From positions 558,001-622,000 of the forward strand of contig JAIVFI010000018.1 of NCBI GenBank assembly GCA_025558095.1: a DNA stretch of 64,000 bases, read 5' to 3'. Below, piece by piece: positions 41,384-51,401 of the stretch; within the stretch, counting starts at the first letter, position 1, and the number at the start of each line of letters is the position of its first letter. Both the position numbers and the translations under genes were made by a program. Under the pieces are notes generated by a model. It did not search any database and was not told the origin of the DNA. It worked only from the letters and a program-made list of their open reading frames with translations. Source of the stretch: Hyaloraphidium curvatum (lineage: Eukaryota > Monoblepharomycota > Hyaloraphidiomycetes > Hyaloraphidiales > Hyaloraphidiaceae).

Positions 41384-42315
41384 ATGCCCTCCCGCGCCCT
41401 CCTCGCCGCCGCGCTCCTCGCCGCGCTCGCCGCGCTGGCCTCCGCCGACCTGCTCTGCCTGACCAACCTCGGTGGGCCGCGACAGGTGGCCAGCTGGCCG
41501 TTCGCACCGCTGACTTGGCGATCCGCCGCTCCAATCGTTCCTCACCCGCGCAACCAGCAGAGCGCCAGAAAGCAGGCCTCGCCCCTCTCCATCTCTCCCC
41601 CGAGCTCCAGGCAGCCGCGCAGGTGCACTCGGACGACATGGCCGCGGGCGGGTTCATGTGTGCGTGCTCCGGGGACCGATCCGGTTCCGAATCTCATCCG
41701 AAATCTCTTTCCCCGCGCACAGCGCACACGGGATCGGACGGCAGCTCTCCCTGGGACCGCTTCGCCCGCTTCGGGTTTACCGACCTCCGCACGGGGGGCG
41801 AGAACGTCGCCGCGTAGGTCTCGGTCTCCTTGCTCCCCAGCTCCCCGATCAACTAACTTTCGGCGATCGCAGCGGCCAGACGACCGAGGAGCAGGTGATG
41901 GCCTCGTGGATGGGCTCGCCGGGGCACAGGGCCAACATCCTCAGCGCGGATTTCACCTTCTTTGGCGGGGCGAGGGCGGGGAACTACTGGAGTGCGTCCA
42001 TCACCCGCTGGGTGCCATCGAGGCTGATCATCCTTTCGTGCAGCCCAGACTTTCGCGGCGACGTTCAGCGACCCCGGCCCGGCCGCCCTCTGCGGTTCTT
42101 CCCCTCCGCCGCCCCCTCCTCCTCCCCCTGCCCCGGTGCCTGCTCCCTCCCCCTCCCCTCCCCCCGCGCCCTCGCCGACGCAGACCTGCGGCTGGCGCTG
42201 CAGGCGGTGGGGATGCCGCTGGCGGTGCTGGTGAACGATCGATCGATGGAACGATGCTGGAGCGCGGGCGTGCGGATGCGGAGTAGATAGGTAGCTTATG
42301 CGACGATACCAAGAG
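41145..42315 (+). repeat. Segmental duplication, inverted partner of 25730-26650
   Basis: See the partner block: homology covers promoter, gene and 3' flank in opposite orientation, about 15 kb apart. This copy retains the internal exons, so it is either ancestral or better preserved. Confidence 0.75.
41384..42234 (+). CDS. CAP/SCP (PR-1-like) secreted protein with Pro linker and Cys-rich tail
   Basis: A signal peptide (MPSRALLAAALLAALAALAS) is followed by a CAP domain spread over short exons: PELQAAAQVHSDDMAAGGF (the HSxxMA helix), PWDRFARFGFTDLRTGGENV (conserved GENV/A), EEQVMASWMGSPGHRANIL (the xWxxSPGHRxNIL signature) and, across a phase-1 intron, GNYW-TQTFAATFS, completing the usual YWTQxF end. 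A Pro-rich linker of about 25 residues and a Cys-rich tail (TQTCGWRCRRWGCRWRC) end at the TGA at 42234. CAP proteins of fungi (Pry) bind sterols or fatty acids outside the cell. The frame of the tail is supported by its conservation in the 26-kb copy. Confidence 0.8.
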
Positions 42316-42608
42316 TTATGTGCGGATGTAGAGTATTTGGAGCATCAGAGGGCGAAACGACGAATGGGGTCCATTTCCCTCGAGCGACAAAGTCATGCGC
42401 TCGCAAACTCGGCCTCGACGTCCGGTGAAGATTGGCGCATTTTTCGGACCGAAAGACACAGCGGCGGAGGTTTGGTCGCAGGCGGGACTGGAGGATCTTC
42501 CACCCCAATCCCGCCACAGCCGCACTCGTCCACACAGCTCGTTACCGCACACGAATAAAAGGGTGCCATTCCGGACCCGTCCGCATTCCGCAACAAACAG
42601 AAACGACA
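42235..42608. promoter_or_regulatory. Intergenic with TATA-like element at 42554-42562
   Basis: The first 80 bp belong to the duplicated 3' flank. Near the end, AATAAAAGG lies 55 bp before the ATG at 42609, a good TATA-box position for the downstream secreted-protein gene. Confidence 0.5.
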
Positions 42609-43232
42609 ATGCGCTCCGCCCTCTCCGCCCTCGTGATTCTCTTCTCTCTTGCCGCCATCGGGGCCTCCGCTTCCGCGGTTCCCCGCGGGCCCTCCGAACC
42701 CGCCGCCGAAGCCGCTGCGCCTGCGACGGACCACCCCGAACTTTCGAAGCGGGCCTTCTACAACCCCAACGTGCCCCTGTTGCAGGGCAACGTGCCCACC
42801 GCGGCCGGCAACTTCCTCCTGGCGCCGTATGTCAAATCCGTCGTGTTCACGTCGGGCATTCTCGGGGTCTGCGAGAACGGCGGCATCTCGTTCAAGCCCA
42901 ACGTGAAGATCACCGTGTGCAACACGCAGAACTTGAACCCAGGCGCCGTGACTGGCCACATCGTGTTGCGAAAAGGCGACGCCAGCAAGAAGGTGATACA
43001 GACCCAGCCTTTGAACTCGAAGAGCGCCGCCGCGGCGCCGGCGGGGGCATGCCCGTGGGGCAAGGGCGTGGTTGTCGTTGCGGACGCTTGGTTCTGGTTC
43101 AACGAGATCCCTACGGCGGCGCCGATGGAGCTCGTCGCCGGGGTGAAGTTCAACAACAACCAGCAGGGCGTCGGGAGCTCCGTGGTAGTGTTGCCGCCGG
43201 GCAAGTGCGGACTGCAGACGGGGACCTTTTGA
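42609..43232 (+). CDS. Small secreted protein, beta-sandwich-like
   Basis: 207 aa, intronless. A signal peptide (ALSALVILFSLAAIGASASA) is followed by an acidic Pro/Ala pro-region ending in a dibasic LSKR, a possible Kex2 site. The mature part then begins AFYNPNVPLLQGNVPTAAGN. It continues SVVFTSGILGVCENGGISFK, KITVCNTQNLNPGAVTGHIV, GACPWGKGVVVVADAWFWFN and ends LPPGKCGLQTGTF. Alternating hydrophobic strands suggest a beta fold with two disulphides. No family recognised. The mature start FYNPN resembles the FYNPN of the secreted protein at 33.2 kb, but the rest does not align convincingly. Confidence 0.65.
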   Translation: MRSALSALVILFSLAAIGASASAVPRGPSEPAAEAAAPATDHPELSKRAFYNPNVPLLQGNVPTAAGNFLLAPYVKSVVFTSGILGVCENGGISFKPNVKITVCNTQNLNPGAVTGHIVLRKGDASKKVIQTQPLNSKSAAAAPAGACPWGKGVVVVADAWFWFNEIPTAAPMELVAGVKFNNNQQGVGSSVVVLPPGKCGLQTGTF

Positions 43233-43413
43233 CCTTCGCGCTGTATCGTCGTCAATGAAGTCGATGAAAGCATAGATCCCTCCGCGATCGGAAAGCCGTG
43301 ATTCGTCGCGTGATCAGTCAGGGCCCTCTGGTCCCCTCCCGCAGAGGTCCGCACCCCGGAGCGGCGCATCTTCCGCCTCATCCGCCCGTCCATATTGACG
43401 ACACCCACCTGCG

Positions 43414-45379
43414 ATGTCGTCGCTGCAAACCTCCGGCGCGCCCGTGCCGGTCCTTCCGGTCGGCGACGGCGCGGCCTCCCTCAAGAAGACGGCCCTCATC
43501 GAGAAGGAGGAGACGCCCGAGAAGACCGAGGACAAGACGGAGGAGAAGACGGAAGAAAAGGCCGAGGAGAAGGTCGAAGAGACGGCCGAGGAGCCCAAGA
43601 CGGACGATGCCGCCGCGAAACCCGCCCCCGCGGGGGACGCCGCCGGCGACGCCAATCCCTTCAAGTCCGCCGCATCGGGCTCCGAGCAGGAGGTCGTGGC
43701 CGGGCTGCCCATTCCCCTGCCCGAAGGTGCGTCGGGATTCGGTCTCCGCGGCGGTGGCATCGGGTTCTGACGGACGTCGGGCCGAACTGTCCCCCCTCCC
43801 CGCCATCGCCCGTTGCAGGCTGGATTTCCGAGTACGACAACGAGAGCAAGCAGTGGTACTTTGTCAACGAGAACGTGGACCCCCCGGAGATCACCTGGGA
43901 TGACCCGCGCAAGAAGGAGATCGACTCGCTGGCCAGCCAGCTGAAGGACCCCAAGCTCGGCACGGACGAGAACGTGGCGAAGAAGGAGGCCGAGGAGAAA
44001 TCAAAGGCAGAAGCTGCCGCAAAGGCCGAGGCTGAAGGTCGGACGTGCCGCGTCGCGGACTTGGACCAGAATCGCTGATCTTTCTTCTAGCCGCCGAAGC
44101 CGCGAAGAAGGCCCAGGAGGCGGTCGACGCCGCGAAGACGGCCGAGGACCACCGCAAGCTCGCCGAGCAGGCCCAGAAGGCCGCCGACGAAAAGGCCGCC
44201 GCCGACCGGCAGGCCAAGCTCGAAGCCTCGCGCGAGGCCGCTAGGAAGCAGGCCGAGGAGGCCGCCGCCGCCGCAGCAGCCGCCGCGCAGGCCGCGAAGG
44301 AGGCGCAGGAAGCCCAGGCGCGCGCCGAGGAGGCCCTGCGCAGGAACAAAGCGGCTGCAGACGCTGCCGCCCGTGCCGCCGAGCTCGAAAGGCTTGCCGC
44401 CGAAGCCCGCAAGCAGGCCCAGGACGTGTCGGACGCCGCCCTTGACCCCAGCAAGCCGCTGCCCGCGGTCACGCTGCCCAACGCCGCCGCGGCCGCGGTC
44501 CAGATGCACCAGGGCGCCAACCCGTCGAGTGCGGCGTTCCCGCACGAGGGCTGGATTTCGCAGCTGGATCCCAAGTCGGGGCGTTACTTCTTCATCGACA
44601 GGAGCAAGAACCCGCCCCTCATCACCTGGGTCCGTAGAGCGCTCCGTTCGATCGCTCTGTCTGACATTTTGGTTGCAGGACGACCCCCGTACCGCCGAGA
44701 TCGAGACGGCGCCCGCTGCCCCTGCTGGAGCGCAACCGCAGAGGGCGGCACCTCAGCAGCCGCAGCAGAGGCCTACCAGGCCCCCGATCTGCACGCGCAA
44801 CCACCAGATGGTGTTCCAGGGCATCACGACCTACGTGGGTTCTTCCAGACTCCGCCGGAAAGGGATCTGACCCGATTGTTCCGCCAGTACGTCTGTGACT
44901 CGTGCGGCAACCGCCGCGACATGCCCGGCGAGATCCACGCCCGCTGCCCGGCCTGCAACCAGGACTTCTGCCCAGCCTGCACACCTGTTCCTGCGCAGGC
45001 CTTCTACCAGCAGCAGCAGGTGATCGCCCCGCCCCCGGCGATGCCCCCGCCGCAGCAGTACGCGCCTCCGAAGCAGTCCCCGCCCCCGCCGCAGCAGAGC
45101 AGCGGGATGGGCATGGGCGGTGCGCTCGCGGGAGCCGCGCTGATCGGCTTGCTGGCGAGCAGCGGCAACAACAGGAGGCCCGGGTGCGTGCGCCGTCCCT
45201 GTGCGCTTTTTTTGAGGCTGACGCCCGCACGCAGCTACGGAGGTGGCTACGGAGGCGGCTATGGAGGCGGTTACGGGGGAAGGCCCGGCCAGGGCGGCTA
45301 CGGCGGGCCCGGTGGTTACGGCGGCGCTCGGCCCGGCATGGGCGGCGTGCACGCCAACCCCAGGCCTCCGGGGTGGTAG
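43414..45379 (+). CDS. WW-domain / Ala-coiled-coil / zinc-treble-clef / Gly-Tyr-rich protein B
   Basis: Paralogue of the gene at 19.6 kb. An acidic/Lys N-terminus (KTEDKTEEKTEEKAEEKVEE) leads to a spliced WW domain (GWISEYDNESKQWYFVNENV, ITWDDPRKKEIDSLASQLKD). An Ala/Glu/Lys coiled coil of about 130 residues follows. WW domain 2 is GWISQLDPKSGRYFFIDRSK, ending LITW, and splicing to DDPRTAEIE completes it. A treble-clef module has ICTRNHQMVFQGITTYV, then YVCDSCGNRRDMPGEIHARC and PACNQDFCPACTP. Then a Pro/Gln region, a hydrophobic Gly/Ala helix (GMGMGGALAGAALIGLLASS) and a tail of GGGYGG repeats ending NPRPPGW. Five or six introns. Possibly a Pro-ligand scaffold; function unknown. Confidence 0.78.
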
Positions 45380-45529
45380 AACACGTAATTCGCGGAGACC
45401 ATACATTTAGCGACGGATAACTTAGTGGCCGGCAGTGGAAAGCTTAGCTAAAAGACCAGTGTTACTTCTCATGATCGAGGAACACGACGGCTATAAGATC
45501 CATATCTCCGTCCGCGCGATCCAACCCGC

Positions 45530-46718
45530 TCAGAGGCGGCCGCGGAGCTCGCTCTCGAGCCTGCGGTACTGCTCGTGCTTCTTCCTGATCTCGTCGGCCT
45601 TCTTGAGCTCAGCCCTGGCGAGCTGCTGGGCGTGCGCCTCGTCGGGGCCGTCCGCGAAGCGGAGGTGGCGGATGTGGGCGTACTGGACGAAAACGCATCA
45701 GCGAGGAGAAGGGCAGCGAGGGGCATGAGAGAGCATACCATGTTGGCGAGCTCGGTCGACTGCGAGATGCCGAGACCACCGTGGCACTGGATGGCGCGGT
45801 CTTCGAACACAAATCCGTCAGCAAACAGCCCAGATGAACAAACTGCGAAACACCTCACCAATGATGTCGCAGACCATGTGGGGGATGGCGATCTTGGCCA
45901 TCGCGATCTCCTTGATGGCGCCCTTGTACCCGCGGCGGTCCATGGCCAGCGCGGCGTTGTACACCAGGCGGCGGCACATCTCGAGCTCGATGCGCGACTT
46001 GGCGATCTCCCACTGGATCTTGCCCTGCTCGCCCTTGAGCTTGCCGAAGGGGCGCTTCTTGGTGTTGGTGGCCTCCATGAGGAAGAGCTCCATGGCGCGC
46101 TCGGCGACGCCGAGGGTGCGCATGCAGTGCTGCAGGGCGAAAACTGTCAGCAGGGTCGATTGTCGAGGGGACGAAGTGACCCACGTGGATGCGGCCACCA
46201 CCAAGACGGCCCTGGAGAACCTCGAAGCCGCGGCCCTCACCGAGGACGAGGTTCTCGGCGGGGACCTTGACGTTCTCGAAGATCATCTCGTCGTGGCCAG
46301 CCGGGGCATCGTCGTAGCCGAACACTGGAGGCGGACCCCGTCAGCGGAATCGGACGACTTTCGGGTCGACGCTCACCGTGCATGTGCCTGACGATGGTGA
46401 TGCCGGGGGTCGGGGTCCCGTCCTCCTGGAACTTGGGAATGAGGACCACCGACTGCGAGGTGTAGCGCTCGCCGTTGGGGTTGGACTTGCCGACGAGGAT
46501 GTACAGCTTGTTGAGAGGGTGCGACGAGTTGGAGATCCAGTGCTTGCGGCCGTTGATGAAGTAGTGCTTGCCGTCGGCGCTCTTGGTGATCGAGCACGAG
46601 ATGTTGGCGGCGTCGGACGAGGCCACGTCGGGCTCGGTCATGGCAAAGGCCGAGCGGATCTGGCCCTCCATGAGGGGCACGAGCCACTTCTTGCGCTGCT
46701 CCTCGGTGCCGAACTTGG

Positions 46719-46749
<31 letters not shown>

Positions 46750-47280
46750 GGAGCAGTTGGTGGCGTACGAGGCGATGCCGCTGCGGCCGAGGACCTCGCA
46801 GACGACGGCGTACTCCATGGTGGTCAGACCGGGCGACAGGGGGCCGTACTCCTCGGTCCTGAGGTGGGCAGGACGCGCAGGGGAGGATCAGGCACAGATG
46901 GTCAGACAAGCGATCGGGCGCGAGCGCCGCTGCCGACTCACAGGAAAAGGTTCCACAGGCCGAGCGACCGCGCCTTCTTCTTGAGCTGCTCCATCACGGC
47001 GGGGACGCCGTTCCAGCGGCCGAGCTTCTCGAGCTGCTCGCGGTAAATGGGCTCCGCGGGACTGACCGTCCGCCATCATGTCAGAGTGCCATCGCGAACA
47101 CACAACGCGCCGTCCTCACATGCAGTCATTCTCTGCGGGGAGGCGTCAGCGGGTGTGGCGTCGTTGGGGGGCATCGCGGCACGCACCGACAAAGTCCTTG
47201 ATCTTCTGGAGCGTCTCCGCCGCGTAGGGCGAGAGGACGACGCCGCTCTCGTGGACAACACCCTTCTCGCCGTGGGTCAT
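45530..47280 (-). CDS. Acyl-CoA dehydrogenase (ACAD10/11-like)
   Basis: FAD enzyme of fatty acid beta-oxidation. The N-terminus is [20 protein letters not shown]. Domain blocks: [40 protein letters not shown] (FAD/substrate-binding signature 1), [36 protein letters not shown] then [30 protein letters not shown], and [20 protein letters not shown] (signature 2). It ends [20 protein letters not shown] then RL. Six to seven short introns separate these. The stop is at 45530. The gene is divergently paired with an acyl-CoA synthetase 233 bp away, which fits a coordinated beta-oxidation role. The last three residues GRL are a weak, non-canonical peroxisomal tail. Confidence 0.88.
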
Positions 47281-47513
47281 CGTGTCGCGTCTGGACGGAG
47301 GAGGGGAGGGAGGCGGGCGGGGATGCGGCGCGGGACTTTGCGTGAAGCCGGAGCCGGTCCGCACGGTCAGTCGGCCCGCCACCACGAACGGGCCGACCTC
47401 CCTGTCACCCAACGGTTCACGCGACCCGCGTTTGGCGAGGCAGCCGGCCCCCGGAGCACGTGCACGTGTTTGGAAACAGAACAACCGCGTCTTTTCCCGG
47501 CTTCCGGACGGAA
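47281..47513. promoter_or_regulatory. Divergent promoter of two fatty-acid oxidation genes
   Basis: 233 bp between the ATGs of the acyl-CoA dehydrogenase (minus) and acyl-CoA synthetase (plus). Shared regulation is plausible; no specific transcription-factor site was identified with confidence. Confidence 0.45.
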
Positions 47514-49965
47514 ATGGCCGCGGCACCCGTGCTGGTTTGCGAGCCCGGCTCGATCAGCATCAAGCAGGCAGAGGACAAGATTTACGCGCCCGGTTCGCCG
47601 TGCGAGCTTGCCGACTTCTTCTGCGAAGGTCCGTAGCTGGATTTTGGGGCCGTGGACATCCGGAATCCCGCTCACGGATGCTGGAACAGGCCGGAAGCAG
47701 ACTCTTTTCAAGAACGCCCTCCCCAACATCCGCGCCCACTATGAGAACACCATTGCCAACTTCGGCAACAACCCTTACCTGACCATGTACACGCCCGAGG
47801 GGAACGTCGAGGTGGGCGGCTGCGCGTGGGACGAGCTGCGGCCTCCTTCACTTACGTGGCGACTCTGGCAGGCCGGAGAATGGAACAGGATGACCTACAA
47901 CACGATGCACAGGAACCACATCGTTCCCCTGAGCCACGCCCTGCGCCGGATGGGGCTCCAGAAGGGCGACCGTATCGCTGTGGCGATGAGGAACTGGCCC
48001 GAGGTGCGCGAGCGGACGGGCTCGCCTTCGAAGGGGCTCATCGTTCTTCTCTCCTCAGTACCTGATCATCCTGTGGACGTGCTTCGCCAACGGCTACGTC
48101 CTCGTCCCCGTCAACGCCCACCTCGTGCCCGCGGAGATGGCCTTTGTCGTCGGCGACTGCGGCGCCGCGGCGGTCTTTGCCGACCCCGGCAACGCGGAAA
48201 AGATCCTCCAGGAGCGCAGGTCGCTCGGCGACCTGAAGCACATCATCTACACCCGCAGCGCCGGCCGGCCGCCGCTGCCCGGTACGGTCACGTACGAGGA
48301 GGTCGTGGGGTCGGAGCGCGGGAAGCACGGCGACAAGCTGCCCGAGGTCTCGCTGACCTGGGAAGACAACGCTAGGTTGGTTGCGCGGTGGAGCGGGCAT
48401 GCAGCCGTGCAGGTTGCTCACCGCGACTTTCCAACAGCCTGATGTACAGCTCGGGCACTACCGGAAAGCCCAAGGGCGTCCTTCACGGCCACAAGAGCTG
48501 GTGCATGAGCCCCGTGAACGGCCAGGCGCTGGGCCTCCGCACCTTTATGCGCGCGGGCATGATCAACGAGCTCCCGCCCGCCGACGCCCCAGCGCCGCCG
48601 ACGGGGACCTTCCTCGTCGCCGCGCCCTTCTTCCACATCAACGGGACCGGCCTTGCCTACGGCCAGACGCTCGCGGGGGCGCACGCGGTCATCATGTACA
48701 AGTGGGATGCCGCGATCGCGCTGAAGATTATCGAGGAGCAGAAGATCACCTACTTTGGCGGAGGTGTGTTCCCCGTTGCGTTCGATCCGGCTTGATTCTT
48801 ACGCGTGTGTCCCAGTGCCGACCATGGCCTGGCAGATGGTCACGCACCCCGACCTCGCCAAGCGCGACGTCTCCTCACTCGCGTCCCTCTACTCTGGCGG
48901 GTCCCACTCCTCCCCTGAACTCTTCCAGGGCATCAAGGACAAGATGAAGGCCACGGGCGCCCAGAACGGCTACGGCGTGGGTGGCTCCCGACTACTTGCC
49001 GTCCTCCCCCTCACGCCCTTTCCGGCACAGGCCACCGAGAACTTCCTCGCCAGCTGCAACACCGGCTACGACTACGAGCGCAAGCCCGGCTCCGTCGGCG
49101 TGCCCTGCCGCCACATCACCATCAAGATCACCAACGACGACGGCACCAAGATCCTGCCCCCGAACGTGCCCGGCGAGATCTGGGTGCGCTCGCCCACGCT
49201 CATGAAGGAGTACTGGCGCAACCCCAAGGCCACGACCGAGTCCATGGTGGATGGATTCTACAAGGCCGGGGACATCGGGTACCTCGACGACGAGGGGTAC
49301 CTGTACATCACCGACAGGTCTAAGGACATGGCACGTGTTGTCGCCGCCGCGGCAGCGAGATCCTTACTGACCCATCCCGCTTTCGTCTTTCTAGGTCATT
49401 CGCGGCGGCGAGGGTAACGGCGGGCTTCGCGACTTTACAGGTTTCAAGTTCTAATGGCTTCCCTTTTTGCAGAACATCTACACGATCGAGGTCGAAAACG
49501 CGCTCTGTAGGTCTGCCCTGCTGCTCGCGCGACTCGCTCCTTATCTCTTTCGTCATTTCACAGACAAGCACCCCGCGATCATGGAGGCCTGCGTGTTCGG
49601 CGTGAAGGAGAAGGTCCTCGGAGAGGGTGGGTGACGACGCCGCCGTCGCTCCAATACACGCTTCTAACGCCGAGGCGCTTCGCAGAGGTCGCAGCCGTCG
49701 TTCGGGTCAAGCCCAACTTCACTGGCAAGCTCACCGAGACGGAGCTCATCGAGCACTGCCGCAAGCTGCTGGCACCGTTCAAGGTCCACGTTCCCGTTGC
49801 CGCAGCCGGTTCGTTCCGCTCATCACGTTGCCCTCCGTGTCGCAGGTCCCCATCCAGATCGACGTGCGGTACGAGGAGCTGCCCCTCACCGAGTCGGGCA
49901 AGGTGCTCAAGCGCCAGCTCAAGGCCGAGGCGGAGAAGGCGCGGGAGCTCAAGGGCAAGCTATAA
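47514..49965 (+). CDS. Acyl-CoA synthetase / AMP-dependent ligase
   Basis: Activates carboxylic or fatty acids to CoA thioesters with ATP. Start MAAAPVLVCEPGSISIKQAE. After several short introns the ANL domains appear: MYSSGTTGKPKGVLHGHKSW (P-loop motif A3), FFHINGTGLAYGQTLAGAHA, SLASLYSGGSHSSPELFQGI, GEIWVRSPTLMKEYWRNPKA, FYKAGDIGYLDDEGYLYITD (A7/A8), IYTIEVENAL, EACVFGVKEKVLGE, KLLAPFKV and LPLTESGKVLKRQLKAEAEK (A10 with the catalytic Lys). The end is ELKGKL; GKL is at best a degenerate peroxisomal signal. Closest in pattern to medium/long-chain synthetases. About eight introns. Confidence 0.9.
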
Positions 49966-49998
49966 TCCCGCCATTGCCGTTGCCATTACAATCCGAGT

Positions 49999-51291
49999 CT
50001 AGGAGCCCAAGTCCCTCGACAGCGCCTCGGTCATGCCCGCCGCGATCGCCGCGCCGACCCCCGTCCCGGCCGCCTCGGCCCGCACGATGTCCAGCGCGCG
50101 CGACCGGGCGGCAGCGGGGACGGGCCCGATGTCCTCGTACAGGTCGCGGTTCCACGAGCGGACTAGCCGCGGCGGGCCCTCCCTAAGCGAGATGGCTGTC
50201 GCCCGCCTGCTCTCGGGGAGGGGCTCGAACTCGTCGTCCAGGGTCAGGGTGCGGGACAGCTCGAGGATGTAGTTGAGCAGTTCGGGGCTGCCCCACGAGG
50301 CGGCTTCGACGAGGAGGCGGCCGTCCTCGAAGGAAGGGTCCATGGCGATGCGCGGGGCGCGGATGCAGAGCGCCGCGAGGAGGTACTGGTTGCCGTCCAC
50401 CATCAGGAGCTGCTCTAGGAAACGGGAAGACACCTTGGGAGGGGCATGCCGCGCGATGTACCTGATGAGCGCGAGCCTGTTGTGCGATTCCGCGGCCCGT
50501 GGCCCAAGGAAGGGATCGTGCTGGCCCGCGGTCGCGAGCAGCGGCTCAGAGAGGCCCCACATGCCGCTGACGGCGAGCGAGTCGTTGCCGACAAGCACGC
50601 CGTAGCGCTGCACGAGCTCGCGCACCCGCTCCTCGTCCGAATCACGGAGCGCGGCGTTGAAGTCCGGCACGTCGTCCGAGCGGAGCTCCAGGTGCCGCTC
50701 GCCGTAGACCGTGTGGCCGTAGGTGATGAGGACCTGCAGCAGGTCGGACCTGTCCGCCACGTCCAGCAGGTAGTGGGAGGCGCGCTGCACCTGGTAGCGC
50801 GGGATGACCTGGATCCGGCCCGGGTCCGCGTCGGCGGAGAGGTGCTTGGGCAGCGGCACGAGCAGAAGGATCCGCGCGACTTCCGAGTTCATGACGGCGC
50901 CGGCGGTCTTTTGGAGAGCCAGAAGTGCGGGGGTCCTCCGGTACACGCTGGCGAGGTTCGCTTGGGGCGCCGTCGGCGACGCCGGCCCGTCTTCCTCGCC
51001 GTTCCCGGGTACCGGATGCGAGTAGAATCCCACGGCCCAGAAAAAGGCGTGCGGCACGGGCACCGCATTGCCCTCCGCGGACCGGTGCCCGGCAAAGACG
51101 CGTCCGGCCGTGCGGCGGATCCACGATGCGCGCACGACGGGGTCCAACGAGATGCGGAGGAGGTCGCGCGACGCGCACGATAAGGCGCACGGCCGCTCGA
51201 CGAGGGCAAAGACGGCCTGCAGGACCTCGTCGGGCATCGCGGAGAGAGACGCCGGCGGAGGGTCCGCCGAGTCCGGGGCGTCCTGATCCAT
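49999..51291 (-). CDS. F-box-like / repeat protein
   Basis: 430 aa from the ATG at 51291 (MDQDAPDSADPPPASLSAMP), one exon. Residues about 18-60 look F-box-like (MPDEVLQAVFALVERPCAL then LLRISLDPVVRASWIRRTAG). The rest is helical with repeated short hydrophobic patterns similar to degenerate ankyrin-type repeats (DLLQVLITYGHTVYG, RLALIRYIARHAPPKVSSRF, RLLVEAASWGSPELLNYILE). A substrate receptor of an SCF ubiquitin ligase is a reasonable inference, not proven. Its stop is 33 bp from the convergent acyl-CoA synthetase stop and its start 110 bp from the divergent release-factor gene. Confidence 0.6.
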   Translation of the reverse strand: MDQDAPDSADPPPASLSAMPDEVLQAVFALVERPCALSCASRDLLRISLDPVVRASWIRRTAGRVFAGHRSAEGNAVPVPHAFFWAVGFYSHPVPGNGEEDGPASPTAPQANLASVYRRTPALLALQKTAGAVMNSEVARILLLVPLPKHLSADADPGRIQVIPRYQVQRASHYLLDVADRSDLLQVLITYGHTVYGERHLELRSDDVPDFNAALRDSDEERVRELVQRYGVLVGNDSLAVSGMWGLSEPLLATAGQHDPFLGPRAAESHNRLALIRYIARHAPPKVSSRFLEQLLMVDGNQYLLAALCIRAPRIAMDPSFEDGRLLVEAASWGSPELLNYILELSRTLTLDDEFEPLPESRRATAISLREGPPRLVRSWNRDLYEDIGPVPAAARSRALDIVRAEAAGTGVGAAIAAGMTEALSRDLGS

Positions 51292-51401
51292 AGTTGCCGA
51301 ACGATCTGACGCGATGCCGATGAAAGACGTTCGGAAACAGGGTTGCAAGTTCAAACTCTGCTGCGGAGGAAGGCGGACTGTGGCGGGAACGGCCGCAGTG
51401 T
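51292..51401. promoter_or_regulatory. Short divergent promoter interval
   Basis: 110 bp between the F-box-like gene and the release-factor gene on opposite strands. Confidence 0.35.

Noticed and set aside
42225..42290. Alternative C-terminus of the CAP gene ending at 42290 (ALADADLRLAL...)
   Set aside because: Needs a frameshift after QTFAATFS; the frame ending at 42234 is continuous and its Cys pattern is conserved in the 26-kb copy.
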